This document shows, piece after piece, positions 12,101 through 32,900 of a DNA stretch of 64,000 bases. Made by a program: the position numbers and the translations under genes. Origin of the DNA: Branchiostoma lanceolatum (lineage: Eukaryota; Chordata; Leptocardii; Amphioxiformes; Branchiostomatidae); NCBI RefSeq assembly GCF_035083965.1, contig NC_089722.1:30678958-30742957 (forward strand), in the 5' to 3' direction. The notes beneath the pieces are model-generated. The model was not told where the DNA came from and searched no databases. It saw only the letters and a program-made list of their open reading frames with translations. How positions within the stretch are numbered: position 1 is the stretch's first letter; each line of letters begins with the position of its first letter.

Positions 12101-15091
12101 CTTTGATTTCATTTGATGTTTCTCTCTCTGATTTCAACCTTCAGGAATCCTTCTTTGTACCAGAGTTTTTGGAGCTTGTAGAACTGTCCAGAAAAAGTGA
12201 CACTACTCCTGAAGATGTCTTGAAATTTGTTACCTCACGGCCAGGTGGGTAGTTTACACTGACTTAGACTTTCATTGTGAATCCTGTTCTGCACTGAAGA
12301 ATTATTATGTCATCCTTTCTATGACACTATTAGAGATGTGTATGAGAATATACAGTATGTTCCAAAACACGATCATATCATATTTCCATTAGTTTGTGCG
12401 ATTTAATGTCATTGACGTAACAAAACCTTACAATGAAAGCAACAATGTCCATACCATTTCAAATACTTAGAAGTAAGTCAAAATTGTCTAAGGAATTATA
12501 AGTTTTTACAGTAGAGGTTTTAAAACAAAGTAGTGCCTTCTTATTTTCAAATCAACCCCAAAAGAGGAAATTGTACTTAAGTAAACTTTTTCTTCTGTAT
12601 AAACATAATTTCATCCATGTTATATCTGCCCCTGATTTTTCAGATGACAGAGTGTATGAGTTCCCGGTCTTCACCAAGCTATTTTGCCAAGAGTTCATGG
12701 CAGAAATCACTCACTTTGAGGAGAGTGATCTTCCCAAGGGCAGGCCAAACACAATGAACAATTATGGGGTAAGTTCTAATTCATTTCACAACTATGTGTG
12801 GAAATTAATGAATGTTTATCATTATTGGGCTTCACTCCTTCACTGTGAGATTTTGTGGAAGCATGTTTTGATAAATATCTTTTATAATTGTTCAGTATAA
12901 GGAACCTTTCTTTTTCTTTAAGTTGTTTTCTTTCATCCTCATGCACAATGCAGCTGTTTACCTTCAGCTTGTATTGACAACTTGTAGATTCTGCTGAATG
13001 AGCTTGGCTTTAATGAAGGTTTCATCACACCACTGAGGACTGACTATCTACATCCCATCTGTAGAATTCTCTACCCAGACTGGGGAGGAGATGCATTGGA
13101 CTCACATAAGGTAACAGATTTTTCAGTAATATTTCTATGTAGACTACTGTTGGGCAATATATTACAGTAGTATGGGTGAACTACCCAATTAAGATATATG
13201 AAGGCCATACATTGCACTGAAAATTTGTATGATGATTTTGATTTCATTCAGATCCTTTCGTTGAATAGAATAGTAAGACGATTTTTACGAGGAAAGCAGA
13301 AGGCTACTGCTATATAGAGTGGAGGAAGGATGCAGATTGTATATAGGCAATCATAATGCTCGACTGAGAAATACCGTACAGCAAGCTAACTCATCAAGCA
13401 TCTATTTAGTTTCTGATAAAATGTTATGTAAATTACATTATGTTATGTAAATTGTAATGTATGTATTTAGGATAGGAAATACAAGAGATACATGGACGCG
13501 ATGCTTGCTAATATACAGGTGGAAAAATAAGGGTGTCTGACGAAAAGGTTTGGATCTGCACTATAAGTTCAGTTCTTTACCAGAAACTGTACTAGTTTGA
13601 TTCCATGGTCTTCATTTTATCACTCAGTCATTGATTCCATTTAGTCATTCAGCACCAAGGAAAGATACCATTTTACAAATTGTGAATGTCATTCAGCACC
13701 ACGGAAAGATACCATTTTACAATTGCGAATGTCATTCAGCACCGAGTTAAGAGACCATTTTACAATTGTAAATATCATTCAGCACCGAGGCAAGATACCA
13801 TTTTACAATTGTATATGTCATTCAGCACCAAGGAAAGATACCATTTTAAAATTGTGAATGTCATTCAACGCCAAGGAAAGATACCATTTTACAATAATTG
13901 TGAATGTCATTCAGCACCGAGGCAAGATACCATTTTACAATTGTATATGTCATTCAGCACCAAGGAAAGATACCATTTTACAATTGTGAATGTCATTCAA
14001 CGCCAAGGAAAGATACCATTTTACAATAATTGTGAATGTCATTCAGCACCGAGGCAAGATACCATTTTACAATTGTAAATGTCATTCAGCACCAAGGAAA
14101 GATACCATTTTACAATTGTAAATGTCATTCAGCACTGAAGATAGACATTATCTTACAACTCCATTGTCAAAAACTCAACTCTTGTTTCAAACGACTAAGG
14201 CATTTGTGGTGAAGTACAAGCTAGGAGAGGACCTGGACCTGAGCTATCACTACGACAACGCGGAGGTCACGCTGAATGTCTCCTTGGGAAAGGAATTTGA
14301 GGAGGGGTCCTTGTACTTCGGAAGCATGAGACAGGTAAAACACTAAATAATCACACTTTCCGAGTTCCTCATTTGGGGCATTCGGCATCCACAGTTTTTA
14401 CCTCCTCAGGTACCAGTATACGAAGAGCTGATTTTAAGAACATTTGATCAAATTGATCAAGTTAGATTCATGTTTCTATCAATAAATATAGGTATCTGAA
14501 TATACTTGCACTTATCTTTAGTAAAAGGTAGGCAAAGAAGGCTTTTTTTAATGCTGTAGGGGCAGTGGGTTGTTATCCACTGTGTCTATAGCTAGGGCAC
14601 AGTATTGGTAGATAGAGCCCATCCCTCTCCTTCAACCACATTTTACCTCCCCAACCAAAGTCACATACTCATTTTTACACCTGGATGGAGTGAGGAAAGT
14701 TGTGTAAAATACCTTTCCTAAAGACACAACTCCTAGCCAGGAATCAAACCCATGTCCTTTCGATCTTGTGTCCACCAGCATAGCTTTAATAGATACAAAT
14801 GTATATCTGAATTATGTTCCATCCCTGTAGGTTGTACAGTCTCAGCCCAGATACAGTGAACACAAGCACCGCCCCACGTACGGTCTCCTACACCGCGGCC
14901 AGCACAAACACGGCGCCATGCCGATTGATGAGGGAGAACGCTACAATCTCATCATCTGGATGAGGTCGTCTAAGGTCAGGAACCGACTCTGCCCCATGTG
15001 CGACCAGAAACCGACACTTGTGCGGACTGTGGGGTTTGGAGATGGGTTCATGAAAGAGACGAAAACTGTAGACGTGTGTTGTGCAAGTTAA
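9107..15091 (+). CDS. ogfod2: 2-oxoglutarate and Fe(II)-dependent oxygenase domain-containing protein 2
   Basis: Eight exons join in phase: 9107-9256, 9579-9635, 10332-10442, 12145-12244, 12644-12768, 12988-13110, 14200-14334 and 14831-15091, giving about 353 residues, close to the vertebrate protein as I recall it (about 350). The ATG at 9107 begins MARQVPTSGSADDADFYVC, in line with the short start of the family. The double-stranded beta-helix oxygenase fold is at the C-terminus. The iron ligands are read as H239-x-D241 (in SYHYDNAEVTLNV) and H294 (in QHKHGAMP), and the 2-oxoglutarate-binding Arg as R304. Other family signatures are FEESDLPKGRPNTMNNYG, PDWGGDALDSHK and VRNRLCPMC. Exon 2 (19 codons) is too short to stand out alone but fits both phase and family sequence. 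It should use Fe(II), O2 and 2-oxoglutarate; the substrate is unknown. Introns 3 and 6 carry a shared 43-bp minisatellite. Confidence 0.93.
9257..9578 (+). other. ogfod2 intron 1
   Basis: Donor GAG/GTTTGA and acceptor TGTTACAG/ATTATG. It contains an imperfect palindrome around 9430-9480 (CCTAGGGGACTAGG against CCCCTAGCTCCTAA). No coding signal. Confidence 0.5.
10796..10942 (+). repeat. Minisatellite fragment in ogfod2 intron 3
   Basis: Two to three decayed units of the TCATTCAGCACCAAGGAAAG repeat. The last unit is cut at TTTTACAAT by the DNA element at 10943-11710 and resumes on the other side at 11711. Confidence 0.7.
10943..11710. mobile_element. Non-autonomous DNA transposon in the minisatellite, 2-bp duplication
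   Basis: Ends are AGACCGATCC and the inverted GGATCGGTCT. Imperfect inverted similarity continues inward for about 90 bp (blocks CCCCCTGTTC and ATCAAAAACAGCG). The flanks ACAAT and ATTGTGAAT rebuild the unbroken repeat unit ACAATTGTGAAT if AT was duplicated. A TA duplication with GACCGATCC ends is the alternative reading. No ORF for a transposase, so it is a non-autonomous derivative of about 768 bp. Confidence 0.65.
11711..11985 (+). repeat. 43-bp minisatellite, 7 diverged copies (ogfod2 intron 3)
   Basis: Units begin A/GTCATTCAGCACCAAGG, contain AAGATATCATTTTACA and end TTGTGAAT. They are more diverged than the array in intron 6, suggesting an older array. Confidence 0.9.
13643..14158 (+). 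repeat. 43-bp minisatellite, 12 copies with higher-order structure (ogfod2 intron 6)
   Basis: Twelve units of GTCATTCAGCACCAAGGAAA / GATACCATTTTACAATTGT. Units 5-7 and 8-10 are near-identical triplets: a normal unit, then one with CAACGCCAAGG and ACAATAATTG, then one with CACCGAGGCAAG and TTGTATAT. The array ends about 40 bp before exon 7. Open frames across it (for example 13686-14078) come from the repeat and are not genes. Confidence 0.95.
14640..14790 (-). repeat. tRNA-derived SINE fragment (diverged)
   Basis: Shares the TGGAGTGAGGAAAGTTGTGT / AAAATACCTTTCC core with the copy at 17205-17400 and is followed by a decayed tRNA-like part (GGAATCAAACCCATG). It lies in ogfod2 intron 7. Confidence 0.55.
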
Positions 15092-16184
15092 TATCAAATT
15101 TGCAGCTGGACAAATCTGCTGCACTTTGTAAAAAATTACAACCTTGCCTTTTCCGGATAGACAGGAATGACAGGGTTGCTAGGTTTATGTAAAAGCAGAT
15201 GGAGATGGTAGTGTTCTATTCAGATTATACTTATACTTAATTAGTGTATAGAAATGTATGTTGCTCAAAATCTGTAAGTATTTTAATGCTCAAATTTCTA
15301 CTTAAAACTCATCAAAATTTGATGCCTTGAAAAGAAAGAGATTGACTGTATCATACTCTTCTGTATGAAATATCATAGTTACATGTATAAGGCATGCAGT
15401 TTTACCTAGAAAATGCAAATCACAGTATATTGAAGAATTATGTTTCTACAATATACATGTAGATAGCTAAAATTTGAAATTAAAAGACAATAAGTTTCAA
15501 AGAACTGTTACAGCAGTGTCAATTTATTCTGCATCAACATTAAGATAATCATGCAGTTGAACTGTACAATCACAGGACATGGTGTGAACTCAGATGGTGC
15601 ACAATGTTGGAAAGTTTCATTACAATTGTGTTCTTAAGCAAAATATAAATCTTTTGGAACATAATTATGAACATCTGTGCACATATTTACAGGCATTCAC
15701 CTTGTACAAAACTTTGTTATAGTCTTTACATATTAATATATATAGAGAGAGACAATTTACATTGATATGTGCTGAATTCATCACATTACACCCGAAGGAA
15801 TGTTTGTCAGTGTGTGGAAAATGTTAATTTGCAACATTTACAAACTGCTTCAATTCTACACATCTTGTGTAGTACATTTTTTGCTGTGGCCACTACTTTG
15901 CACATCAGGGCAAGGACTGTCCTTCGCCTTTTCGAATGGATAAGCTGGAGTGGGGTACGTGGTGTCAAATATAGTTGCTTTCTGTGTTCTTACATACACA
16001 TACATGTAGCTTCACATAACAAGGACTGGCATACATGTGACTTTTGGCAGTGGTGCACAACTAGAATTCATTACGCACTAGTACTGCTAGGAGGGCAAAA
16101 GCAGCACTTGTGATGAAAGAAAACTAACAGCTGTCAACGATCATTATACATGTAATCTAATACAACACTGCATCTGCTTGGTTG
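15092..16184. other. Convergent intergenic region ogfod2 / ccdc157
   Basis: The two genes face each other here. The DNA is AT-rich with no gene. A TTTATT at 15523-15528 would be an AATAAA signal for ccdc157 on the minus strand, but it lies about 1 kb past the stop codon, so the assignment is weak. Confidence 0.35.
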
Positions 16185-16400
16185 GGATGGCCCTGTAGCT
16201 CATCTGGTACCAGCCTCACAGTTGAGCTCCTGGTTCCAATAAACTGCTAACAAGAAGACCCTGATCAAATCCTGGGAAGGGCATCTTGGTTGGGGCTGCA
16301 CTAGTCCTGTCTTTCGGAAGGGACATAAAATAGGGGTCCCATGATATGGAACGCGCCTTGAGCGTGTTAAAGGGGAAGGGCTAGCAACCTCTCCCTGTAG
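16185..16400 (+). mobile_element. tRNA-derived SINE
   Basis: An A-box-like TAGCTCATCTGG at about 16196 is followed by a B-box-like GATCAAATCC at about 16262 and a non-tRNA body (GTCTTTCGGAAGGGACATAA, then GAACGCGCCTTGAGCGTG). Split pol III promoter plus unrelated body is the SINE layout. It lies just downstream of the ccdc157 stop. Confidence 0.6.
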
Positions 16401-16529
16401 TAAAGATATACATTGTACACTGCTACTGAAACAGCAAGGAAACTTGTGACACTACTAGTAGACACTACAAGGTGAACAACAACAATCTGCTTGGTAACCA
16501 ATAGTGGTCTTCCAACATGTGAATCTGTG

Positions 16530-25418
<8,889 letters not shown>

Positions 25419-26114
25419 CTGTAGTACTATTACGATAGGTTTGCATGTAAGACAGAAAATTGGGCGCATCCTTGTGGCAGTTGTACTAGTATGTGTGTAT
25501 CAGTGTTTCATACAAAATTCTTTTGTCTTTTCACAAAGAACTTATGAGGTTACCTTGTAACAAAACAGCTATGTAAGACATCATTATCAACAGTCGATTC
25601 TGTCAAAATTGAACAACGGAAATATGACAGAAACACTAGCAAGAAGAATTGTCACTTGATGATAAGATTGGAATATGTGTACAATTCGAAACTATTGATA
25701 TTAGTAGAACTTATAATTAATATCATCACACTACGTAATTTTGAAAAACTGACCCTCACACGACTATCTAATTCTTTCAATCTTTGACCTATGCTAAATC
25801 CAATGAAAAATTGTTTCCACACACACAAAAAACATCTGGATCTATCTGGAACTTGATACAAAGTTACACTAGTCACACAACATACAAAATATAACTCTAG
25901 GTTTATGCAGTCGTTACCAGTGGGTTTGAATTGTGAACATTGTTTTATGTAATATTTGTTGTTGTTGTTGTTGTTGTTGTCCTTGTTTAACGTCTATTAT
26001 ATCGCTAGACGTGGTCTCTTGGTGCTGTGTTACGCTTGGTTCAGATACGAGGGTGTTGTCTCTCTAGGTCTTTAACTCTTGGTCGCTTGTGCTTGCGTGC
26101 TGCTGGAAGTGTTT

Positions 26115-28425
26115 CTAGGAGAGCACATCGAGTCTGTGCGTGCTCTCAATGTACCGGGAGAGAGCTAAGTACATCTGCTTGTTGATTGTCTCAGGGAGGT
26201 CTTCTCTCATCCCGGCTAGAGTGACGATATCCGTGTCTCTGCATTCCTCTGCAATGTTGTATGTCTCGTATAAGTTCTCAGCTTCTAGCAGCATGTGTTG
26301 TCTTTCCTTTTCGTACCGAGGGCAGTGGTACAGGTAGTGTCTGGTGGTCTCCAGAGCACCGCAGTTTGGGCAGTTTGGTGAGACCTCTGGGTTCTTCCAG
26401 TTTTGGTAGGCGTTGAGTCTGGTGTGGCCACTCACTAGCTGATTGATGTTTACTTGTGTGTTTCTTCTTCCATGTGTCCTGCCTTTTTTCTTCATGTTAG
26501 TGGCGATTTTCTGCATGTGTTCACTTCTCATGTTCAGCTTCATCCTTCTGTTCCATCTCTCATGTGCTTGTGCTTCAATGTGCTTCATGGCTTGATGTTT
26601 TGTCCAAGATGTGTATTGGATGTTTGTAGCTTCGTCTGCTGCCAGTTTGGCTTCCTTGTCTGCAATCTCATTTCCAGGGATCCCCATGTGTCCCGGGCAC
26701 CAGATGATCTGTATGGTGAGGCCTTGAAGTTTGAGTGCTCGTAGTTTGTTTCGGATGGTGTGTACCAGGCTGTTGTAGGCGTCCACTTGCTGTACTCCCA
26801 TGACGCTCTCCACCGCAGCCTTGCAGTCGCAGAGTACGAGTACCTTAGATGTAGTGATTGTGGTTTGTCTTCTGATGATTGTGTTGATGGCCAGGTGAAG
26901 GCCTTCAAGTTCCCCTTCATAGTTGTTAGATTTGGCTGCTACAGATTTGCGTACTGCGAAAGGTTCAGTGACTCCCCATCTTTCATAGATGACTGCAGCA
27001 CACCCTGTGGGCCCTGGGTTTCCTAGGGCTGAGCCATCTGTGAAGATGACGATTGTTGGTTCCTTGCTGTTTGAGATGTGTTGTAGAGTGTCCAGGATAT
27101 CTTCTCGTGCCTTGTCTTTTCCCCCTGTGGTGTTAGTTGTTGTTGCGAATGTTCCAGTTATACTGCCCATGGTGAAAGGGCAGTCGTAGTATGGTTCTTT
27201 GTCTACGGTGGTTTCATCCATCTCTTCTTTCAGCTCGTTGAGTCTTGTCTGGAGTAGGTGGAGCGGGGATCCTGTCTGGGTTGTTGTTTTTTGAGTCTTC
27301 ATGTGAGATATGGTGTCGTAGATGGGGTTTCCTGTGTGTTTTGAGGTCATTCTCAGGTACGCCTGGGCTTGTCTGCAACTGAGGTGGATGTCGATCGGTG
27401 GGATTCCTGTCAATGTCTCCAGGGCTTCATTGCTTGTTCTTTCGAGGCACCCGGTTGCTGCTATCAGTGCTTGTCTTTGTATGGGCGAGTAGGCCTTCTC
27501 CAGTTTGTCTTTGGCTGTGATTGTGCATTCCGAAGCATAGTCTAGGATGGGTCTGACCAGTGTTGTGTATAGCAGGATGTGGGCTTGTTGGTTTGGATTC
27601 TTCTTGGCTTGTGTGACTTTGCTTACGGCTTTCAGGGCCTTGAATGCTTTTGTCCGCGTTGTTGTGATGTGTTTGCTGAAGGTGAGTTGTTGGTCCAGGG
27701 TTACTCCTACCAGCTTGAAGTCATCTACCAGTTGTATGTTCTTGTTGTCAACTTTCAAGTCCTCAGTAGTGTTGTCTGCATGTGGAGGGGGGAAGATCAT
27801 GGCTTTGGTTTTGCTCGGCTCAACCTTCATGTTCCATTGTGGGCACCAGTTTAGCATCACTTTAGAGATCCCTTCTTCTACGCATTTCCTCACTGCTTGG
27901 ACGTCTTCTCCGGTCTTCCAGGCTGCGGCATCGTCTGCGTACTGGAAATTGTCGAGGTTGACGTCAGAGTATGCATCGGCTGTGTACAGGTTGCAGAGGG
28001 TTGTAGAGAGGACGGCTCCTTGTGGTATTCCAACTTTGCTCAGCTGTGGTTGTGTGGTAATGGTGTTGATCTTGTAGGTGGCTTCCCGGTCTTTGAGGAA
28101 GGAGCTAAGATAGCATAGCATCCTGCCTTTCACTCCTTTGTTGATAAGCTTGTATAGCAGGCCTTCCTGCCATACTCGGTCGAAGCAGGCCTCGTAGTCT
28201 GCAAATACAGCAACGGTAGTTTGGTTTAGCTTCCATCCTTCTTGTATGTTTTGTGTTAGTCTGAGGACTCCGTGAGGTGCACTTCTGTGTCTTCTGTAGG
28301 CTTCTTGAGTAGGTGCAAGGTGGTTGTTTACCTCTGTCCACCACGTAAGGCGGTTGTTGACTACCCGTTCCAGGATTTTGCCTATTACACTGGAGAGGGT
28401 GATGGGCCGGTATGATTTGATCAGG
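26115..28425 (-). CDS. LINE ORF2 remnant: reverse transcriptase, RNase H, CCHC-like knuckle
   Basis: This is the open part of the element on the low-coordinate side of the SINE. It covers RT motifs from SYRPITLSS onward, including FADYEA (first catalytic Asp) and YADD (remaining Asps), then the RNase H D-E-D set (TDGS, YEGELEG, LCDCKA) and a final Cys/His cluster. The first in-frame ATG (28133) is internal and is not a true start. Missing the endonuclease, it cannot be autonomous. Confidence 0.8.
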
Positions 28426-28426
28426 T

Positions 28427-28585
28427 TTCTGTATCTGTATCTGTATCTATATAGCCGGTATAACCGCCATCAGGCGTAACACACCAGCTTCGCAGGCACG
28501 CGGCGCGGCAGCAGCTGGTCATATTACACCGAACGGTCTGTTACACCTAGTCTTTGCATATCTGACTGCAACCGTTCTTTAACCG
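28427..28585 (-). mobile_element. SINE inserted in the LINE RT domain
   Basis: On the minus strand it runs from AACGGTTGCAGTCAGATATG through GCGTGCCTGCGAAGCTGGTG to a GATACA-repeat tail (TATATAGATACAGATACAGA). It separates the RT residues KPGKDNYN from LIKSYRPI. The same 3' half occurs on the plus strand at 47803-47888. Confidence 0.75.
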
Positions 28586-28975
28586 TTGTAGTTGTCTTTG
28601 CCGGGCTTTCGGATCAGAACTTTGGTATCTTGTTTCATTTGTTTTGGTAGCTCTCCTTGCTTCCATATACACTGAAACATGTGTAGTAGAGCTTCCGTCA
28701 GTCCTTCACCTGCTCTTTTGATCATGATAGGGAGGATCCCCTCCGCAGGACTGGGTGCAGAGTTGGCATTCATCTTATTGATTGCAGCTTGGATTTCCCC
28801 CAATATTCTTTATTGAAATATTTTCTTACTGGCCTGCGCCCCCCTCCCCACCTGTTGAACTTGACGATAGGATCACTCGAAGCGAAACGCCCTAACTCCA
28901 CGCCTGGGCCAAATATCTCAACCAAAATTGACAAGATGATACATAAAACATTCATACAAACATAGATAGTCATAC

Positions 28976-29100
28976 CTGCTCTAACAGAATGTCCAAAGTG
29001 TAGTTATTGGCGTGAAAACCTGGCGTTGTCAAGGATTGTTTACATCGGTAACGTCCATTTTGTCCGGTTCTGGAATCTCGGCCACTGCGCATCATCCTGC
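28976..29100 (-). promoter_or_regulatory. Probable ccdc157 5' UTR exon and promoter
   Basis: Minus-strand donor GAGCAG/GTATGA at 28974-28976 can splice to the acceptor TTCCAG/GTTG at 24982, 21 bp upstream of the ccdc157 ATG. The upper side holds CACTGCGCATCATCCTGCGC, which resembles paired NRF-1-type half sites common in housekeeping promoters. The exact transcription start is not visible. Confidence 0.4.
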
Positions 29101-29316
29101 GCAAGTCTTAGTCTCGAAACGGACCCCAGAGGAAACTCTATTCTGCAAAATAAATTTAAAAAATAAATTTCTCTAGAGCATGAAGTTTTCCATGTTTTTA
29201 TAGGACTGAAATAAATTATATCTATATGTAAATTCTCCTTTCTTTAAATTTAAAAGACCAACAAAAACAAATCAAAAAGGAACATTTTTCTCAATAAGCC
29301 ACCTCACGGAGTCAGC

Positions 29317-29366
29317 GCCGCATGGAATTATGGGTGTAGGTCAAAGGTCAATGACCCTTCAGGTTG
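29317..29366 (+). repeat. Candidate left terminus of THAP/YqaJ element 1, contains a DR1 motif
   Basis: ATTATGGGTG, then TAGGTCAAAGGTCAATGACC (29337-29356) and CTTC recurs in inverted form near 36430-36466 (GGTCAAAGGTCAA, then GGTCCCTTC). Together the two sites bracket the first transposase/nuclease pair. AGGTCAAAGGTCA (29338-29350) is also a perfect direct repeat of nuclear-receptor half sites spaced by one. About 33 aligned bases with two gaps, so the match is suggestive only. Confidence 0.35.
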
Positions 29367-29918
29367 CAGAAAATACCCTTATAGGCTATAGGAATTTACA
29401 TAGTGAGACGCTTCGACGCTTGCAAACTTATAGAAAGGTGCACAATTAGGGTGCCAGATTTTAATATGCTTGACTTCAAGGTTCAATCTGCAAAATATGT
29501 GCAAAATGAGGTTAAATTTGCCGGCTCGTTCTTTTTTAAGGCGACTTTGATATGACTAAAGCGGTCGTCGTCAGACTGACGGACGAACCAGCGACTGCAG
29601 CCGACTCACAGTAGTCGGGCGCTAACAATATTCAAGCGCGAATCCAACCCGACCGAACAAACATCGTAATTAAACTCGTACAGTCTCAAAACTGACGTAT
29701 TCCTCTGCCATTCACCACAGTTTGAGCCTCGCTAACGTGCACAGAAGAAAAACTATGACCTTTTCGGGCAATGTGACGCACTACTTCGTACCCGAACTAC
29801 AATCGGCGCCCATTAATACTGTGTTCTGCGGCCTTCAGAGGAACGCGCGAAATTCGAACCAAGCTTTCGCTATATTTTTGGCGACACCTCAAGGGCGAGC
29901 CAAATTGTTGTAGATGTT
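29367..29918. other. Non-coding DNA upstream of transposase 1
   Basis: I see no gene here. An ORF at 29722-29913 has no recognisable domain and is not in the transposase frame. It probably holds the promoter and 5' UTR of the THAP transposase gene. Confidence 0.35.
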
Positions 29919-32900
29919 ATGGAGTTTGATTGTGAGACAGGCTCGAAGGGCAGTCTTTGGGGCCACTGTGCTGTGGTTGGGTGTGAAAATGGTCGAGGAA
30001 GAGTGGAGAAATGGGAAGCCGAAGAGTGCGCCGCTCATCCAGGTTTTACTTTATTTATTTTTGCACACGGTGTTTTGTTTTGTTGAATTTGTGTTTTATT
30101 CATTCCATACCTCTTGTTCAAACCAACAAAATTAACACGTTCAAGCTAGTATTTGTTTGTTTCACCGCCATATGGCTTAACATAGCGCCGGCCGATAAGC
30201 ACAAGTTGCGTAAGGTGCTGTGGGTTCCGATCCACTCACATCGGGTGGACCACTACTTTTATCAACATGTGTGGCCGGCTCTTGTCTACGTCTGTCCTAA
30301 TAATTTTGTGGCTCTACGGAAATACCGGACCTACGGCTTACCGTTCTGCTAAGAAGGACTACAGCCATCACCAGTAACGTCGGATGCACAGATGGGGATT
30401 CGCACCCCGGCCACATCTACAACACCGCACATCATAAATCTTGTGGGTAAATAATTTGTATTTGGGCCATAGCATGGTGTCAGTCGCCGCTGTCAGATAT
30501 GGTTTTATTTGAGTGAAACTTAAGTAATGCTTGAAGATAAATCTATGGTAGTGGATACATTTTTTTCAATGTATAGAATGCTGTACAGGAAGATGCACAA
30601 AAACAGATTTTACTTCAAGTAACTTGTATTTATTCCAAGCCATTGTGTCCTCAAATTAACACATAAATATGGCTAGGCCACTATCTATTATGTTCTTTGT
30701 GGCTTTGTTTCCTACTAAACATGTCCCCTTCCTTTTACAAGTGAACTGCTGTATACTAGCATTAGAAGATACTAAGCCCTTGCAAAATGTTGAATCTTAA
30801 CACAGGCTACAAGCACAACAAGGGACGGTGCACATGCTCACCCCCCTTCATTCTGTGGACCTTTCCATCAGAGAAGAAGGACCCGATTGGGAGAAAACAG
30901 TGGACAAAGTTGGTTAACAGGAGAGACTGGAAGCCAAGCCAAAGGCAAGTACTCAGAAATAGAAATGTATAACTTGAGTACCTTCTATGAACAAAAATAT
31001 ATATCTGTATATATACATATATAATACCTACAAACCAGTCTCTACAAAGGAATACATTAAACAATACTGAACTTTAACACAAGAAGATTTACATGATAGA
31101 GCAACGAACTGTCATCAGGCCATTCAAGATATAAAGGAAGGGCAGTGTAACATCTGCAATCATTAAATATGTAGTTCTTTATACATATTCAGATACAATT
31201 GATTACTTTCCATCAATTTCATACAAAACACAAATTAATTCTGTCTAAAAACACAGATGCATTATACACAATCAATTTATGCGGGATATTGTCTAAAACT
31301 AATAGGGGTATTACATGGGTTGAAAGAATCATACATTTCGTGTCACTCATGCATAGTTCAGTGCATACATGGGTTTACAGCAATATTTTCTCATATGTTC
31401 TCTTTACAGGAAGTCGAGGATATGCTCCCTACATTTCCGTGAAGGAAAGCCAACGACAGCAAACCCACTCCCTACTGAACACCTTGGGTATGATGTCAAG
31501 CCGCCATCTACAAGAAAACCACCTGCAGTTCGACAGCTACTACAGAACCCATCTTCACATAAACAAGCAGCAAGTAGTGAAATCATTAGTGATCCTGTCA
31601 AACCTGAACATAGTGTTCAAGATGAACAATCTACAAGTTCTGTAAACCTTGACCATACCTATTATTCTGCATCTTCTACTCAGAATTTCAGTGAACACAG
31701 CTACTGTGAACAGAATTTCAGTGAACACAGCATTGTTTGCCAGAACTGTATCAAACTACAGCAGGAGAATGATAGGCTCAAAATTGAACTTGATCTGTTA
31801 AGAGGTGGGCACACCAAGAACAACAACAACACCCCAAACAAGCCTTCAAAAACCCTTACAAACAAACTCATCAACCGGTTCGTTAACACTGATAAAAAAG
31901 TATGTAGGAACACTGGTCTACAAACAATAGCAGTCCTAGAGGGCCTACATAAGTCTGTGGAAAAGAAGGCGAACGAACTAAGCTATTGGAAAGGAACAAA
32001 AGCTGTGCACATGAAGAAGGGGGTTAGAAAATTCACCAAGAGCCCCAAAAGGTTTGGACCAGCGCGCAAGTTACACAGTCGAGATGAACTCATCCTGGTC
32101 CTCATGAAACTCAGACTTGACGTAACAAACACACTGTTATGTGACATTTTCAATATATCCGAAGGACTCTGTTCTACAATCATCAACACATGGATTCCAA
32201 TGCTAGCATCACATCTGAAGCCCCTCATCTTTTGGCCTGCAAAAGAAGCCATTCTACAACATATGCCCCCAGATCTCGGAAAGAAGTATCCTCAGCTAAG
32301 ATGCACAATAGACTGTACTGAAATCTTCATACAGAAACCCAGACGCCTCGAGCTACAACAACTGACCTGGAGCGACTACAAGAAACACAACACTGCAAAG
32401 TATCTGATCGGCATTACTCCCAATGGCACCATATCCTTCCTATCAGAAGGGTATGGTGGAAGGTCTTCGGACAAAACCATCACAAAGGATTCAGGTTTCT
32501 TGGAACTGGTGGACCCGGGAGACGTCATCCTGGCAGACAGGGGTTTCACCATAGCAAGCGACCTGGTCCGGAAACAAGTCAAACTGGAAATTCCACCTCC
32601 TAGCTCTGGCTGGATCCAGCAGACTGCAGCAGCCGTTGCAAAAACGAAGAAAGTGGCCAATGCAAGAATTCATGTCGAAAGAGCAATAGGTAAGAATGGC
32701 AAATATCAGTTCAGTCAAGGTGGTTTTAAACACTCCCTGGTTCAATGAAGTATTTCAATCAAGTTTCAAGCCAATTATTAAAAGTAATATTTAAATTTTT
32801 TTCAGGGCGGATTAAATGGTTCGCAATCCTGCAGAACACCGTGCCAATCAACATGCTGCCACTACTAGATGATATTGTCGTTGTCTGTGCAGCACTCTCC

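Larger units (their letters stand above)
25956..28803 (-). mobile_element. 5'-truncated non-LTR retrotransposon (RT, RNase H)
   Basis: The RT frame runs on the minus strand from about 28803 (EIQAAINKMNANSAPSPAEG) to the stop at 26115 and is interrupted by a SINE at 28427-28585. RT blocks seen: SYRPITLSSVIGKILER, VAVFADYEACFDRVW, GIPQGAVLSTTLCNLY and the catalytic FQYADDAAAW. Next comes an RNase H domain (IFTDGSALGNPGPTGCA, EGELEGLHLAI, LCDCKAAV, WCPGHMGIPGNEIADKEA) and a C-terminal CPNC...H...C knuckle. RT followed by RNase H fits the I/R1/LOA-like groups. The 3' tail is (CAA)n, seen as (TTG)n at 25956-25980 on the plus strand. The endonuclease and 5' end are missing. The RT-RNase H frame itself has no stop from about 28425 to 26115. 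It sits in ccdc157 intron 1. Confidence 0.88.

Noticed and set aside
13686-14078. ORF of 130 codons
   Set aside because: It is the 43-bp minisatellite of ogfod2 intron 6 read through in one frame.
27547-28077. Plus-strand ORF of 176 codons
   Set aside because: Antisense to the LINE reverse transcriptase, low-complexity hydrophobic translation.
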